Positions 1-8,987 of a stretch of DNA of 64,000 nucleotides are shown here, in pieces. This stretch comes from Gemmatimonadaceae bacterium (GTDB lineage: Bacteria > Gemmatimonadota > Gemmatimonadetes > Gemmatimonadales > Gemmatimonadaceae). Both the position numbers and the translations under genes were made by a program. Each line of letters opens with the position of its first letter. Positions within the stretch are counted from its first letter, which is position 1. Below the pieces are notes generated by a model. It saw only the letters and a list, made by a program, of their open reading frames with translations. It searched no databases and was not told the origin of the DNA. The stretch covers positions 17,879-81,878 of the forward strand of contig DASXUN010000006.1 in NCBI GenBank assembly GCA_036504815.1. The letters run 5' to 3'.

Positions 1-2
1 AG

Positions 3-1304
3 ATCTGGGGGTTTGCCGAGGTCGGCTACCAGGAAGTGAAGAGCAGCGCGTTGCTGCAGCGCGAACTGACGGCGGCGGGCTTTGCGGTAAAGCCCGGCAT
101 TGACGGAATGCCGACCGCGTTCACGGCGGAGTTCGGCCGCGGCAAGCCGGTGATCGCGGTGCTCGGCGAGTTCGATGCGCTGCCTGGCCTCTCGCAGGAC
201 ACGATACCGGAGCCGCATCCGCTGGCCGCGGGGGCGCCGGGGCACGGCTGCGGACACCATCTGTTCGGCACGGCATCGGCCGCCGCCGCGATCGCAGTGA
301 AGGAGTGGATGGTGGCCAACCAGGTGGCCGGGACGCTGCGCTTCTACGGCACGCCCGCCGAGGAGGGGGGCGCGGGCAAGGTGTACATGGTGCGTGACGG
401 GCTTTTCGACGACGTCGATGTCGCCATCGCCTGGCATCCGGATGACCGGAACAACGTGACGGCGACGAGCTCGCTGGCGAACATCTCGGGCAAGTTCCGA
501 TTCCGCGGCGTCAGCGCGCATGCGGCCGCGTCGCCGGAGCTGGGCCGGTCGGCGCTGGACGCGGTGGAGGTGATGGACGTCATGACCAACTTCATGCGCG
601 AGCATATCCCGTCGGACGCTCGCATCCACTACGTCATCACCAATGGCGGCCGCGCGCCGAACGTCGTCCCCGATTTCGCCGAGGTCTATTACGTGGTGCG
701 GCACCCGGACATTCGCGTCGTGGACCAGATATGGGCGCGCGTGCTGGACGCGGCGAAGGGCGCCGCCCTCGGCACCGGTACCACGCACGAGGTGGTGGTG
801 ACTGGCGCGGTCTACAACCTTCTGATCAACAAGACGCTCGCCAAGGTGCAGCAGCAGTCGCTCGAGCGCGTGGGCGGATACTCCTACTCCGCCGACGAGC
901 GCGCCTGGGCGGAACGGCTGCAGCAAACGCTGCCGGGTTCGGCGGTGCCGCTGGAAGCGGTGCAGCGGATCCAGCCGCTGGACTTCACGCCGGCCGCGTT
1001 TGCCGGCTCGACCGATGTCGGCGACGTGAGCTGGCGCGTGCCGACGGTGCAGATGGGCGCGGCGACGTGGGTGCCCGGCACACCGGCGCACTCGTGGCAG
1101 GCGGTCGCCGCCGGCGGCATGTCCATCGGCAGCAAAGGGATGATGGTCGCGGCCAAGACGATGGCGCTCACCGCCGCGGAGCTGTTCTCCAGTCCGGCGA
1201 CGGTGACCGCGGCGCGTGCCGAGTTCGAGCAGGCGCGCGGCCCGAACTTCCGGTACGCGACGCGACTCGGCACGCAGAAACCGGCGCTCGACTACCGCAA
1301 GTAG
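3..1304 (+). CDS. M20 family amidohydrolase (AbgB-like), 5'-truncated by window edge
   Basis: The reading frame is open from the first bases of the window and reads IWGFAEVGYQEVKSS before the first possible internal start (a GTG at 36). That stretch matches the conserved N-terminal region of this family, so the true start lies upstream of the window. Family hallmarks are visible: GEFDALPG, the metal-binding GHGCGHH, TPAEEGGAGK with the catalytic and bridging glutamates, and a WHP motif. AbgB-like M20 enzymes are two-metal hydrolases that cleave p-aminobenzoyl-glutamate and related N-acyl amino acids or dipeptides; the substrate here cannot be read from sequence. The stop overlaps the tail of the convergent phosphoesterase gene by 13 bp. 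Family confident, specificity not. Confidence 0.9.
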   Translation: MWGFAEVGYQEVKSSALLQRELTAAGFAVKPGIDGMPTAFTAEFGRGKPVIAVLGEFDALPGLSQDTIPEPHPLAAGAPGHGCGHHLFGTASAAAAIAVKEWMVANQVAGTLRFYGTPAEEGGAGKVYMVRDGLFDDVDVAIAWHPDDRNNVTATSSLANISGKFRFRGVSAHAAASPELGRSALDAVEVMDVMTNFMREHIPSDARIHYVITNGGRAPNVVPDFAEVYYVVRHPDIRVVDQIWARVLDAAKGAALGTGTTHEVVVTGAVYNLLINKTLAKVQQQSLERVGGYSYSADERAWAERLQQTLPGSAVPLEAVQRIQPLDFTPAAFAGSTDVGDVSWRVPTVQMGAATWVPGTPAHSWQAVAAGGMSIGSKGMMVAAKTMALTAAELFSSPATVTAARAEFEQARGPNFRYATRLGTQKPALDYRK

Positions 1305-4024
1305 GGAGGGCGCTCCTCGCGTTCGTCGTCGGCCAGATGAAGGCTGAGCGGAAAGAAGACCGCCCGGCGCACACCCGGATATGCCACGCCCCATCCGCGG
1401 GCGTCATGCCAGAGAATGCGGTTCAGGCGATCTGTAGGCGCGGCATCCGGGTCCGAGAAGTTCATGCGCGCGCTGGCCAGCGCGGCGGCGCGCCGCTCCT
1501 TCGCAAAAGGTCCGGTGATCGCGCCAACCTTCACGTTGACCTCATCCAGTCGCTGCCGCGGGGTGAGCGCCTTGAATGGCGTGAAGTCCGGCGTCTCGTT
1601 GGGACCGATGAAGCTCGCGCGCATGTCGGTCGCGACGAGGTCGAACATCGACAGCGCGGGCAGGCCAAGCATGAGCTCGATGGTCTTCACCATCGACGGC
1701 TGGCTGTAGAACGTGCTGTCCACGATGCCGCGCCGCGCATAAGGGCTCGCGACGAGCGCCACCGTGCGATGCCCGTCGATGTGGTCCACCGCATCCTGGG
1801 CGTCGTCCTCGACGACGAGGATCGCCATCTTGGGCCAGAACGATGAGTGACTGAGCCCCTCGACAATGTTGCCCAGCGCGAGATCGTTGTCGGCGACGCA
1901 GGCCTTGGGGACGCACCATCCTTCGCTCGTCCCCATCGTGTGGTCGTTCGGGAGAATGACCATCACGAGGTGCGGCATGGACCGGGCCGCCTCCCACTGC
2001 TTCAGGTGATCGAGGATGATCTCGGCCTTGGCCACATCGGGCACGCCCATGGACCACCCCGGATATTCGCGCACGAGCACGCGGTCGAGCGAAGGAATCT
2101 CGCTGCGGGTGTTGTAGAGCGCGGCGAACCGCCTGCGGAAATGTCCGGCGGGGAGCGAGGCGCGGTTCATCCAGTCGGCGAGGACGTCGCGCGCCACGGC
2201 GGACTTCTCGTTGCGCGGCGAGGGGGCGTACTCTCCGAAGATCGTCACCGATTTCTTCATTCGCTGCGCCGCTTCCCACAGGAAGCCGCCGCTGGAGTAG
2301 GTCAGTGGATCTTCGCCCTCGCTCGGGTAGCTGCGACCGTAATAGAGTGGCCAGTACGGATAGTCGGTTTCATTGGCCTGCGTGAGCCACTGGTGCCCGT
2401 CGGCGCTGTTGCCGCCGCTCGCGAAAAAGTGATCGAGCGTCACGAACTGCTCGGCAAGCGCATGCGTATTGGGCGTCACGTCGCGTCCGTACAGCACAAG
2501 TGACGGGTCACCGGCGCCGCGGCCCAGCGCGCCGAGCACCTGATCGTACGTGCGGTTCTCACGGATGATGAAGACGACGTGCTCGATGGGGCTCGGCTCG
2601 CCAGGACGTTCGGGGACCGCGCGCGCGGTGGCGTTGCGACGGGGCGTGAGCGTGCGCGCCGTGTCGCGCGCCAGCGTGAGCCGGTTGTTCTGCGCGACGC
2701 TGGTGCTGTACGCGGCCAGCTGCGCCGGGGACGGGACGGCGATCACGTTCACCGAGCCGCGATTGGCATGCACGTAGCTGCCGCGCGCTCCCGGATGTCC
2801 CGACGTCTGACCCTGTCCGGAGCCGACGCCGAGCAGTGTCCCCACGGCGATGGTGCCGCCGTCCGGACTGACATCAATGGACGTGGGATACCATCCGGTC
2901 GGAATGAGCCCGAGCAGCGTGGCGGCGGGAGTGCCCGCGCTGACGTCGAGCATCGCGACGGCGTTGATGCCGCCCAGCGTGACGAAGAGGGTGCGTCCGT
3001 CGGGGGCGAGCGCCACGGCGGTGGGGGCGAAGCCGATGAGGCGCTCGTGGAACGGCGCGATGGCGATGGCGCCGAGTCGGCGCGCGGTGCGCGTGTCAAT
3101 GAGCGTGACGTCGTCGGAGTTGCCATTGGCGACGTAAAGCAGGCCGCGTCCCTGGTCCCAGGCGAGGCCCGTCGGATGCAGCCCCGCCTCGACCGTGGCG
3201 GTCACCTGTCGCGTGGCAAGATCGACGCGCGCCACGCTGCCTCGCTCGGCGATGCCGCGGGCATCCACCCGCACGCGTTCGGCACGCGGATCGCAGCACT
3301 GGGCGGCGGCGCGGCTGCGGCTGGTCGGCTTCGGTCCGCCGAAGACGCTGACCCACGCCGTGCCGCCGTCGTCGCTGGTGACGCTGGCGACCGGGAGCAC
3401 GCCCAGGGGGACGCCGCCCAGCGATGCGCCGTCGTCGGCGTCGAAGATGGCGAGATGATCGTTGGCGGGAAGCGGCACGACCAAGGGGCGATGGCCGGTG
3501 GCATTCGGGCGCTTGGCCACCGAAGGCGAGCCGGCGAGGTAGTCGCCAATCGAGTCGGAGCGAAACGCAAGGGCGGCGCGGGGCGGCGCGCCTGGCGCCA
3601 CGGACGGTTCGCCGCCGAGCGCGAAGGCGCGGACCTGGGCGATGACGCGGGCGCCGGGTTTCTCCTTCTCACCCGGCAGCCGGTTGGGGGCCGGGAGGCG
3701 CCCGATGCTCGTGACGTAGGCGCGATTCGTGGACGGGTCGAAGGCCACGCCCTGCACGCCGGCGCGACCGTCGTACGGGGCATGCGCGATGACGCGGTTG
3801 TCGGTCCAGTTCAGGCGGTAGGCGCCGCCCGGTGCGCCCACCCAGATCTCCGAAGCCGTGGCGCCAAAGCGGACGCCGCCCACGCGCCCCGTGAAGACCG
3901 ACTGCACGCCGGCGGGGGAAACCCGCTGGTCGGTGGCGATGACACCGCTGTCGGGGACGACGCGGCGGGGAAGCGGCGGCACGGCCGCGCGAGCCTGCAG
4001 GGCGATGGCGAGCGGGATTAGCAT
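1292..4024 (-). CDS. Secreted YncE-type beta-propeller fused to a PF04185-type phosphoesterase
   Basis: A 910-residue protein with a short hydrophobic N-terminus (MLIPLAIALQARA) that probably acts as a signal peptide. Roughly residues 40-440 hold repeated beta-propeller blades of YncE type, for example GLLYVANGNSDDVTLIDT and PDGRTLFVTLGG. From about residue 480 a phosphoesterase domain begins with HVVFIIRENRTYDQVLG and continues with FASGGNSADGHQW, ILPNDHTMG and VEDDAQDAVDHIDGHR. These are metal-ligand blocks of the family that includes acid phosphatases and phospholipase C. The fused architecture recurs in Gram-negative soil bacteria, and a periplasmic or surface phosphatase is the likely role. 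It diverges from the cytochrome gene at 4102 and overlaps the M20 gene tail-to-tail. Confidence 0.88.
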   Translation of the reverse strand: MLIPLAIALQARAAVPPLPRRVVPDSGVIATDQRVSPAGVQSVFTGRVGGVRFGATASEIWVGAPGGAYRLNWTDNRVIAHAPYDGRAGVQGVAFDPSTNRAYVTSIGRLPAPNRLPGEKEKPGARVIAQVRAFALGGEPSVAPGAPPRAALAFRSDSIGDYLAGSPSVAKRPNATGHRPLVVPLPANDHLAIFDADDGASLGGVPLGVLPVASVTSDDGGTAWVSVFGGPKPTSRSRAAAQCCDPRAERVRVDARGIAERGSVARVDLATRQVTATVEAGLHPTGLAWDQGRGLLYVANGNSDDVTLIDTRTARRLGAIAIAPFHERLIGFAPTAVALAPDGRTLFVTLGGINAVAMLDVSAGTPAATLLGLIPTGWYPTSIDVSPDGGTIAVGTLLGVGSGQGQTSGHPGARGSYVHANRGSVNVIAVPSPAQLAAYSTSVAQNNRLTLARDTARTLTPRRNATARAVPERPGEPSPIEHVVFIIRENRTYDQVLGALGRGAGDPSLVLYGRDVTPNTHALAEQFVTLDHFFASGGNSADGHQWLTQANETDYPYWPLYYGRSYPSEGEDPLTYSSGGFLWEAAQRMKKSVTIFGEYAPSPRNEKSAVARDVLADWMNRASLPAGHFRRRFAALYNTRSEIPSLDRVLVREYPGWSMGVPDVAKAEIILDHLKQWEAARSMPHLVMVILPNDHTMGTSEGWCVPKACVADNDLALGNIVEGLSHSSFWPKMAILVVEDDAQDAVDHIDGHRTVALVASPYARRGIVDSTFYSQPSMVKTIELMLGLPALSMFDLVATDMRASFIGPNETPDFTPFKALTPRQRLDEVNVKVGAITGPFAKERRAAALASARMNFSDPDAAPTDRLNRILWHDARGWGVAYPGVRRAVFFPLSLHLADDEREERPPYLR

Positions 4025-4101
4025 GATGCTGAATTGGCGGTGCGCCCGCGCGTTGGGGAAGTGCTGTTGCCGCGGCCCTCGCTTGCGACGAGAATTACCG
4101 C

Positions 4102-4992
4102 ATGCACACCTCCCAATTCGCGTACGCGCTCGCCCTCGTGTCCCTCATCACGGCGTGCGGTGGTGAGGCCGGCCGCGGCGTGGCCCGCGGTGGGTCGTCG
4201 GAAACGGCGGCGCTCGACACCATGCGCATGGCGGCGCCTGACACGACCACACTCGGCCACGATCCACTATCGCGCTCAATCCGCCGCGGACTCGCGCTGG
4301 TGCGGGCGGCGCGCGATTCGCTGCCGGGGCACGTGGGCAGCCAGCTGCGCTGCGTGTCGTGTCATCTGGAGGATGGACGCCGTGCGTACGCGATGTCGTG
4401 GGTCGGCGTCTACGGTCGCTTCCCGCAGTACCGGTCGCGCTCGGGGCGGGTGGCGGGGCTCGAGGAGCGCATCAACGACTGCTTCAGCCGGAGCCTGAAC
4501 GGCCGGCCGCTCCCGCTGGACGGCGATGACCTGCGCGACATCACCTCGTACCTCTCGTGGCTGTCGCGCGGCACGCCGTCGGGCGCTCGTCTCCGTGGCA
4601 GCGGCATCGACTCTTTGGCGCCACTCGTCCCCGACACGGCACGCGGCGCGCTGGTGTATGCGCAGCACTGCGTGCGCTGCCACGCTGCGGACGGCGGCGG
4701 GATGCTGGGACGTGGACTGGCGAATGCCGGGCCGCCCCTCTGGGGGCCGGGCTCCTTCAACATTGGCTCGGGGATGGCGCGGGTGCGCGTGATGGCGGCA
4801 TTTGTGCACCGCCAGATGCCGTTCGACCAGCGGGGGACGCTTACGCCGCCGGACGCCTTCGCCGTGGCGGCGTACGTCGTCTCGAAACCGCGACCCGATT
4901 TCCCGGGAAAAGAACTCGACTGGCCCAACGGCGATCCGCCCGTGGACGTCGCCTATCGGACGACCGCGCGCCGACCCGCCGCCAGACCTTGA
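4102..4992 (+). CDS. TsdA-like dihaem cytochrome c lipoprotein
   Basis: A 296-residue exported protein. The signal peptide ends in a lipobox (SLITAC), so it is probably membrane-anchored in the periplasm. It carries two haem c sites, CVSCH in the first half and CVRCH in the second. Between them is the block LEERINDCFSRSLNG, which closely resembles the thiosulfate dehydrogenase TsdA region that supplies the unusual cysteine axial ligand of haem 1. The second haem domain contains GPPLWGPGSFNIGSGM. TsdA interconverts thiosulfate and tetrathionate; that activity is inferred from family resemblance. Its closest relative in the window is the next gene, 113 bp downstream on the same strand. Confidence 0.85.
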   Translation: MHTSQFAYALALVSLITACGGEAGRGVARGGSSETAALDTMRMAAPDTTTLGHDPLSRSIRRGLALVRAARDSLPGHVGSQLRCVSCHLEDGRRAYAMSWVGVYGRFPQYRSRSGRVAGLEERINDCFSRSLNGRPLPLDGDDLRDITSYLSWLSRGTPSGARLRGSGIDSLAPLVPDTARGALVYAQHCVRCHAADGGGMLGRGLANAGPPLWGPGSFNIGSGMARVRVMAAFVHRQMPFDQRGTLTPPDAFAVAAYVVSKPRPDFPGKELDWPNGDPPVDVAYRTTARRPAARP

Positions 4993-5105
4993 ATGCCCCG
5001 CGCGTCGTCGGCCGGCGATGCGTGCATTCGTGGCTCGGGTGGTCTGGTGCGAGGGCTGGCACACGGACAGAATTCGGTATCCTCCACTGAACTCGAGGTC
5101 AGGTA

Positions 5106-6020
5106 ATGCATCAGGATGTGCATCCGGTGAACACCGCGAAGGGTCGGGCACTGTCGCGGTTGGGGCTCGCGGTGACGATCGCCATCGCCGCCGCGTGCGG
5201 CGGTTCGGGTGAACAGGCGGCCACGACGGTCGCGGCGGCGCCCGACACCATTCTGCGCGCGCCCGCCGAGTCGCTGCTCACGCAGGATTCGGCGTCCGTG
5301 TCCATTCGCCGCGGTCTCGCGCTGCTTGTGGCCACGCGTGATTCGCTGCCGTCGCACGTCGGGAACGACCTGCACTGCACCTCCTGCCACCTGAACAAGG
5401 GACGGAAGCCGTTTGGCAATCCCTGGGTGGGCGTGGCGAACCGCTATCCGGCCGAGTGGGCGCGCACCGGCACGACGGTGACGCTCGAGGATCGCATCAA
5501 CGACTGCTTCCGCCGCGGCCTGAATGGCAAGCCGCTCACGGCGGGGAGCGCGGAGATGCGCGACATCGTGGCGTACATGACGTGGCTGTCGAAGGAGCTG
5601 CCGAAGGGAGCGCACAAGGGATTGGGGGTCGACTCGATCCCGCTCATCGCTCCCGACACGGTGCGCGGCAAGACGCAGTTCGCGATGTACTGCTCGCGCT
5701 GCCACGGGGCCGACGGCCAGGGTGGCAAGAACCTGGGCGTCGAGCACCCCGGACCGCCACTCTGGGGGCCGCGCTCGTGGACGATCGGATCGGGGATGGG
5801 ACACCAGCGCATCATCGCCGCGTTCGTCCATCACCACATGCCGTTCGATGCGCCGGGGTTCGTGGCCGATTCGATCGCGAACGACGTGGCCGGGTTCATC
5901 CTGTCGCGTCCGCGGCCGGACTTCCCGGGGAAGGAACTCGATTGGCCGAAGGGTGGGGCGCCGGACGACCTGCCGTACAGGGTGAAATCGCAAGCGGCCG
6001 CGGCCGCGGCCAAGCAGTAG
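5106..6020 (+). CDS. TsdA-like dihaem cytochrome c lipoprotein, tandem paralogue
   Basis: A 304-residue paralogue of the preceding gene, with a longer N-terminus and a lipobox (IAAAC). The same order of motifs is kept: CTSCH for haem 1, LEDRINDCFRRGLNG with the candidate cysteine ligand, CSRCH for haem 2, then GPPLWGPRSWTIGSGM and RPRPDFPGKELDWP. The C-terminus ends in an alanine-rich tail. The pair looks like an old tandem duplication, since the sequences are well diverged outside the haem motifs. They could act as redox partners or as two enzymes with different directional bias. Expression as one transcript is plausible from the 113-bp gap. Confidence 0.85.
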   Translation: MHQDVHPVNTAKGRALSRLGLAVTIAIAAACGGSGEQAATTVAAAPDTILRAPAESLLTQDSASVSIRRGLALLVATRDSLPSHVGNDLHCTSCHLNKGRKPFGNPWVGVANRYPAEWARTGTTVTLEDRINDCFRRGLNGKPLTAGSAEMRDIVAYMTWLSKELPKGAHKGLGVDSIPLIAPDTVRGKTQFAMYCSRCHGADGQGGKNLGVEHPGPPLWGPRSWTIGSGMGHQRIIAAFVHHHMPFDAPGFVADSIANDVAGFILSRPRPDFPGKELDWPKGGAPDDLPYRVKSQAAAAAAKQ

Positions 6021-6044
6021 CCGACGCTCGCTGTCGGCCAGCGC

Positions 6045-6066
6045 GCCCTGTGCTCGTGCACGGGGC
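6045..6066 (+). terminator. Stem-loop after cytochrome genes
   Basis: A 9-bp stem (one G-T pair) with a TCGT loop lies 25 bp after the cytochrome stop. No T-run follows, so termination is uncertain. Confidence 0.35.
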
Positions 6067-6160
6067 GTGCCGCATTGCACGGGGTGCCGTTCCTGTTGTC
6101 GCGCACCGCCGCGCCCTATCTTGAAAGGATGATGGCTCGAAACTTCAGCTCGATGACCCG

Positions 6161-6856
6161 ATGACCGCCAAGCGACCGGGAGGCGCACGCCGCGGGCGTT
6201 CGCGCCGCGGCAAGGGTGGCGGCGCCTACGCGCCAGCGCCGAAAGTGACGCTCACCTCGCACCCGACGGGACGCGCGGCGTACAGTGACACGCGGGAGTG
6301 GCTGCTCGAACAGCACGGCCCCGTCTGCGCGTACTGCGAAAGCGTGATTCCCGTGCGCTCGGTGACGCTGGACCACGTGACACCGCGGCGCGGACAGACC
6401 GCCTACGACCGGCGCGACAACCTGGTGCTCTGCTGCAAGGCGTGCAACGCGGCCAAGAAGGACCAGGCGATTCTCGCCTTCCTGCTCGGCAACCGAAAGC
6501 GCGTGGTCGCGCTCTACAAGTACGGACAGCATCTCAGCCATCAGCTGGTCGAGATGGTGAAGGACCTGCTCCCGCCCGCCGAGCGTCCGCCGCTGCCCAC
6601 GATTCCGCACGCCAAGCGCGTGCGCCGCAAGACCGCCGCTGAGGTCTTTGGCGATGCAGGAACGGGCGCGTCGCCGTATCTGGACGACGCCCCAATGGCG
6701 CACGCGGTGCATCGCGCAACGCCGCAACCGACGCATCGCGTCACGGCGGCCCCGCCGGTGCACACCGATGCGCCAGCGGCGAAAGCTCCGGCCGCGGCGG
6801 CGCCCAAGAAGAAGCGCAGCCGCCGCGGCGGCCGGGGGCGCACCAAGAAGGCGTAG
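6161..6856 (+). CDS. HNH endonuclease family protein with basic termini
   Basis: A 231-residue protein with a central HNH/ββα-metal nuclease domain at about residues 50-110. Paired zinc cysteines are seen in CAYCE and CKACN, the DH dyad in LDHVTPRRG, and the asparagine in RRDNLVLCC. The first 25 residues and the last 35 are rich in Arg, Lys, Ala and Gly (for example KKKRSRRGGRGR), suggesting non-specific nucleic-acid binding. Standalone proteins of this size occur widely in chromosomes without a partner restriction gene, and none is adjacent here. Cytoplasmic; biological substrate unknown. Confidence 0.85.
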   Translation: MTAKRPGGARRGRSRRGKGGGAYAPAPKVTLTSHPTGRAAYSDTREWLLEQHGPVCAYCESVIPVRSVTLDHVTPRRGQTAYDRRDNLVLCCKACNAAKKDQAILAFLLGNRKRVVALYKYGQHLSHQLVEMVKDLLPPAERPPLPTIPHAKRVRRKTAAEVFGDAGTGASPYLDDAPMAHAVHRATPQPTHRVTAAPPVHTDAPAAKAPAAAAPKKKRSRRGGRGRTKKA

Positions 6857-6960
6857 CCGCGCGCACTCGAGGGAGTACGCCTTCGGTGCGATGGTTCCCG
6901 ACAGGATTGAGGGCTACTCATTCGGGACAGCGCCACGTCCCGAATCCCGGAGGGGTTCTC

Positions 6961-7362
6961 ATGTCCAGCAACAGGATCTTCAGTGCGGCGATCGCCGCAG
7001 TACTTCTCGCCTCGCCCCTCGCGGCGCAGCGCGTGACCGATGCACCGCAGGCGGCGCTCCTGACGCCGTCTGCGATGCAGGCGGCGCTCGAGGTCGCCCC
7101 GGCCCAGGCCGCAGCTCCGGCCGCCGCGATGTCGCTGGCCTCGACCCAGTCGAATGCCGCGGTCGGTGTGCGTGCGATCACGATGGCCACGCCGTTCGCC
7201 CCGGTCCCCGTGCCGCGCGCGTACGGCCGCAGCCCGGCGCTGATGATCGTTGGCGGCGTGATGCTGCTGACCGGCGCCGTGATCGGCGGGGATTCGGGCA
7301 CCATCGTCATGCTGGGCGGCGCCGGGATCGGGCTGTTCGGCCTGTGGAACTACCTGCGCTAG
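6961..7362 (+). CDS. Small exported protein with C-terminal hydrophobic segments, function unknown
   Basis: A 133-residue protein. The start is set by a GGAGGGG ribosome-binding site 6-7 bases upstream of the ATG at 6961; a longer in-frame start at 6886 lacks this. Residues 1-22 form a signal peptide ending SPLAAQ. The middle is Ala/Val-rich and low in complexity. The last 45 residues contain two hydrophobic stretches rich in glycine (IVGGVMLLTGAVIGG and IVMLGGAGIGLFGL) separated by a short turn. No family recognised. A strong terminator follows. Confidence 0.65.
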   Translation: MSSNRIFSAAIAAVLLASPLAAQRVTDAPQAALLTPSAMQAALEVAPAQAAAPAAAMSLASTQSNAAVGVRAITMATPFAPVPVPRAYGRSPALMIVGGVMLLTGAVIGGDSGTIVMLGGAGIGLFGLWNYLR

Positions 7363-7374
7363 TCATTGGCAGGG

Positions 7375-7413
7375 AAAAGGGGCGTCGCGCTTCCATGAGC
7401 GCGGCGCCTCTTT
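7375..7413. terminator. Bidirectional intrinsic terminator
   Basis: An A-rich run, an 11-bp GC-rich inverted repeat (GGCGTCGCGCT/AGCGCGGCGCC, one G-T pair) and a T-rich run lie between two convergent genes. The hairpin can serve both strands. Confidence 0.75.
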
Positions 7414-7415
7414 CA

Positions 7416-8516
7416 TTAATGTCCCAGCAGTTCGCCCACGTGCGCCAGCGACGGGACGTGATCGCACACCAGCTTGACGCACACGGTGAGCGGGACGGCG
7501 AGCACCGCGCCGGGAATGCTCCACATCCAGCCGAAGAACAGCAGGCCAAGAAAGATGGCGACCGTGTTCACCGGCAAGTGACGCCCGAGCAGCGAGGGCG
7601 TGACGAAGTTCGTCTCGATCATATGGATGACGTAGAACGCGGCGGGGGCAAGGAACGCCCGCGCCGGCGCGTCGACGCTGGCGAGCGCCGCGAGGGCGAT
7701 GATCGTGGCAGTGACGATGGGACCGAGGTACGGCACGAAGTTCAGCACGGCGGCGACCGTGCCCCACAGCAGCGGACTGGGAACGCCGACCGCCCAGAGC
7801 ACGAGCGCCGTGAGGATGCCCACGCCCGTGTTGACGGCCACGACGGTGATGAGGAAGTGCGAGGTGGCCAGCTCAATTTCACCGAGCAGATGCTCCCGGC
7901 GCGCCAGTTCATCCTTGCCCGGAAGCAGGCCGGCGAGTTTCCGGCGAACGAGCGGGCCGCTGGCGAGCAGGAAATAGGTCAGGAAGACCACGGCGAGGGC
8001 CACGGGCGCGGCGGTGGCGGCCTCGGCGGACACCTTGGCGAAGATCCCGGGCGTGACGACCTGCACCTGTCGTGGCGCATCGGCGGTGGCGGGGCCGGTA
8101 GCCTGCTGCATCCGATCAGCCGAGCGTTGCAGCGCGAGCAGCGGCTTGGCGAGCGTCCGCACCTTGGCCTCGAGTTTCGCCATGGTCTGCGGCGCCGAGG
8201 AGAGCAAGTCCATGGCGGGGGCGACGAGCGAGGCCGCGACGCCGAGGAAGATGGCCACCGCGCCGAAGACCACGATGGCGGCGGCCAGGCGCCCCGGCAC
8301 GCGCCGGAGCTGCAGCCAGCGTACGGGCGTCGTGAGCATCAGGGTGAGCAGGACCGCGATCACGACCGGCATCACGAAGGCGCGCCCGAGCCGCAGCGTG
8401 GCGATCACCAGCAGCGTGCCGATGACGACCGACATCGTGGCCGGCGCGTGGCGGTCTGCGCGATTCGGGGCCGCGGCGACCGCCTCTGCGCCAGTGGGGG
8501 AGGTCACGACGCTCAC
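7416..8516 (-). CDS. AI-2E family (YdiK/PerM/TqsA-type) transporter
   Basis: A 366-residue integral membrane protein of the PF01594 family. Two to three hydrophobic helices occupy about residues 28-105. A hydrophilic stretch (about 110-170) follows, then five helices to the C-terminus, with the typical SPLLWGTVAAVLNFVPYLG and LFFGWMWSIPGAVLAVPL regions. Members export autoinducer-2 or other small solutes, or act as Na+/H+ antiporters; the substrate is not readable here. The GTG start lies 6 bp after the stop of the response-regulator gene, so it is probably co-transcribed with the sensor pair. Confidence 0.88.
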   Translation of the reverse strand: MSVVTSPTGAEAVAAAPNRADRHAPATMSVVIGTLLVIATLRLGRAFVMPVVIAVLLTLMLTTPVRWLQLRRVPGRLAAAIVVFGAVAIFLGVAASLVAPAMDLLSSAPQTMAKLEAKVRTLAKPLLALQRSADRMQQATGPATADAPRQVQVVTPGIFAKVSAEAATAAPVALAVVFLTYFLLASGPLVRRKLAGLLPGKDELARREHLLGEIELATSHFLITVVAVNTGVGILTALVLWAVGVPSPLLWGTVAAVLNFVPYLGPIVTATIIALAALASVDAPARAFLAPAAFYVIHMIETNFVTPSLLGRHLPVNTVAIFLGLLFFGWMWSIPGAVLAVPLTVCVKLVCDHVPSLAHVGELLGH

Positions 8517-8522
8517 GAGCGG

Positions 8523-8987
8523 CTACGCCAGCCCGGGCGGAAGCTCCACGATCTCCAGCCAGTAGCGGCCGAGGACCTGCATGGCGGCGACAAGACCCGT
8601 GAAGGTGACGGGCTTGGTGATGTACGAGTTGACGCCAAGCTGGTAGCTGCGGGCGATGTCCTGCGATAGAGACGAGGTGGTGAGCACGACGACTGGGATG
8701 TCCCGCAGCGACGGTTCGCTCTTGATGATCTTGAGCGCCTCGCGCCCGTCCATCTTGGGCATGTTGAGGTCGAGCAGGATCAACCCGGGGCGCGGGGCGA
8801 GCCCCAACTCCCCGCCGAAGGGGCCGCGTTGATACAGGTAGTTAAGCAGCTGTTCACCATCCTCCACGAACCGGAGGTCGTTGGCGATGTGCGCATCCTC
8901 CAGGGCTTGGCGTGTCAGTGTCCGGTCGTCTTCGTCGTCGTCGGCGATGAGGATCGTGACAGGGATCTTGTGCTGATGGAGGCTCAT
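8523..8987 (-). CDS. Single-domain response regulator (Rcp1/CheY-like)
   Basis: A 154-residue stand-alone receiver domain. The acidic pocket is DDDEDD near residue 17, the phospho-accepting Asp is in LLDLNMPKMDG, the switch Thr is in VVLTTSS and the conserved Lys is in YITKPV. A loop insertion after helix 2 (LYQRGPFGGE) is typical of Rcp1-type receivers paired with phytochrome-like or PAS kinases. It has no output domain, so it should act by protein contact. Its start overlaps the kinase stop by 4 bp (ATGA), implying translational coupling. Confidence 0.92.
   Translation of the reverse strand: MSLHQHKIPVTILIADDDEDDRTLTRQALEDAHIANDLRFVEDGEQLLNYLYQRGPFGGELGLAPRPGLILLDLNMPKMDGREALKIIKSEPSLRDIPVVVLTTSSLSQDIARSYQLGVNSYITKPVTFTGLVAAMQVLGRYWLEIVELPPGLA

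Noticed and set aside
2579..4021. A 480-codon plus-strand frame opposite the phosphoesterase
   Set aside because: Arg/Ala/Gly-rich, no motif, and it overlaps a convincing propeller-phosphoesterase.
6648..8669. A 673-codon plus-strand frame across the HNH end and AI-2E gene
   Set aside because: Its translation is Arg/Gly/Asp low-complexity text and conflicts with three well-supported genes.
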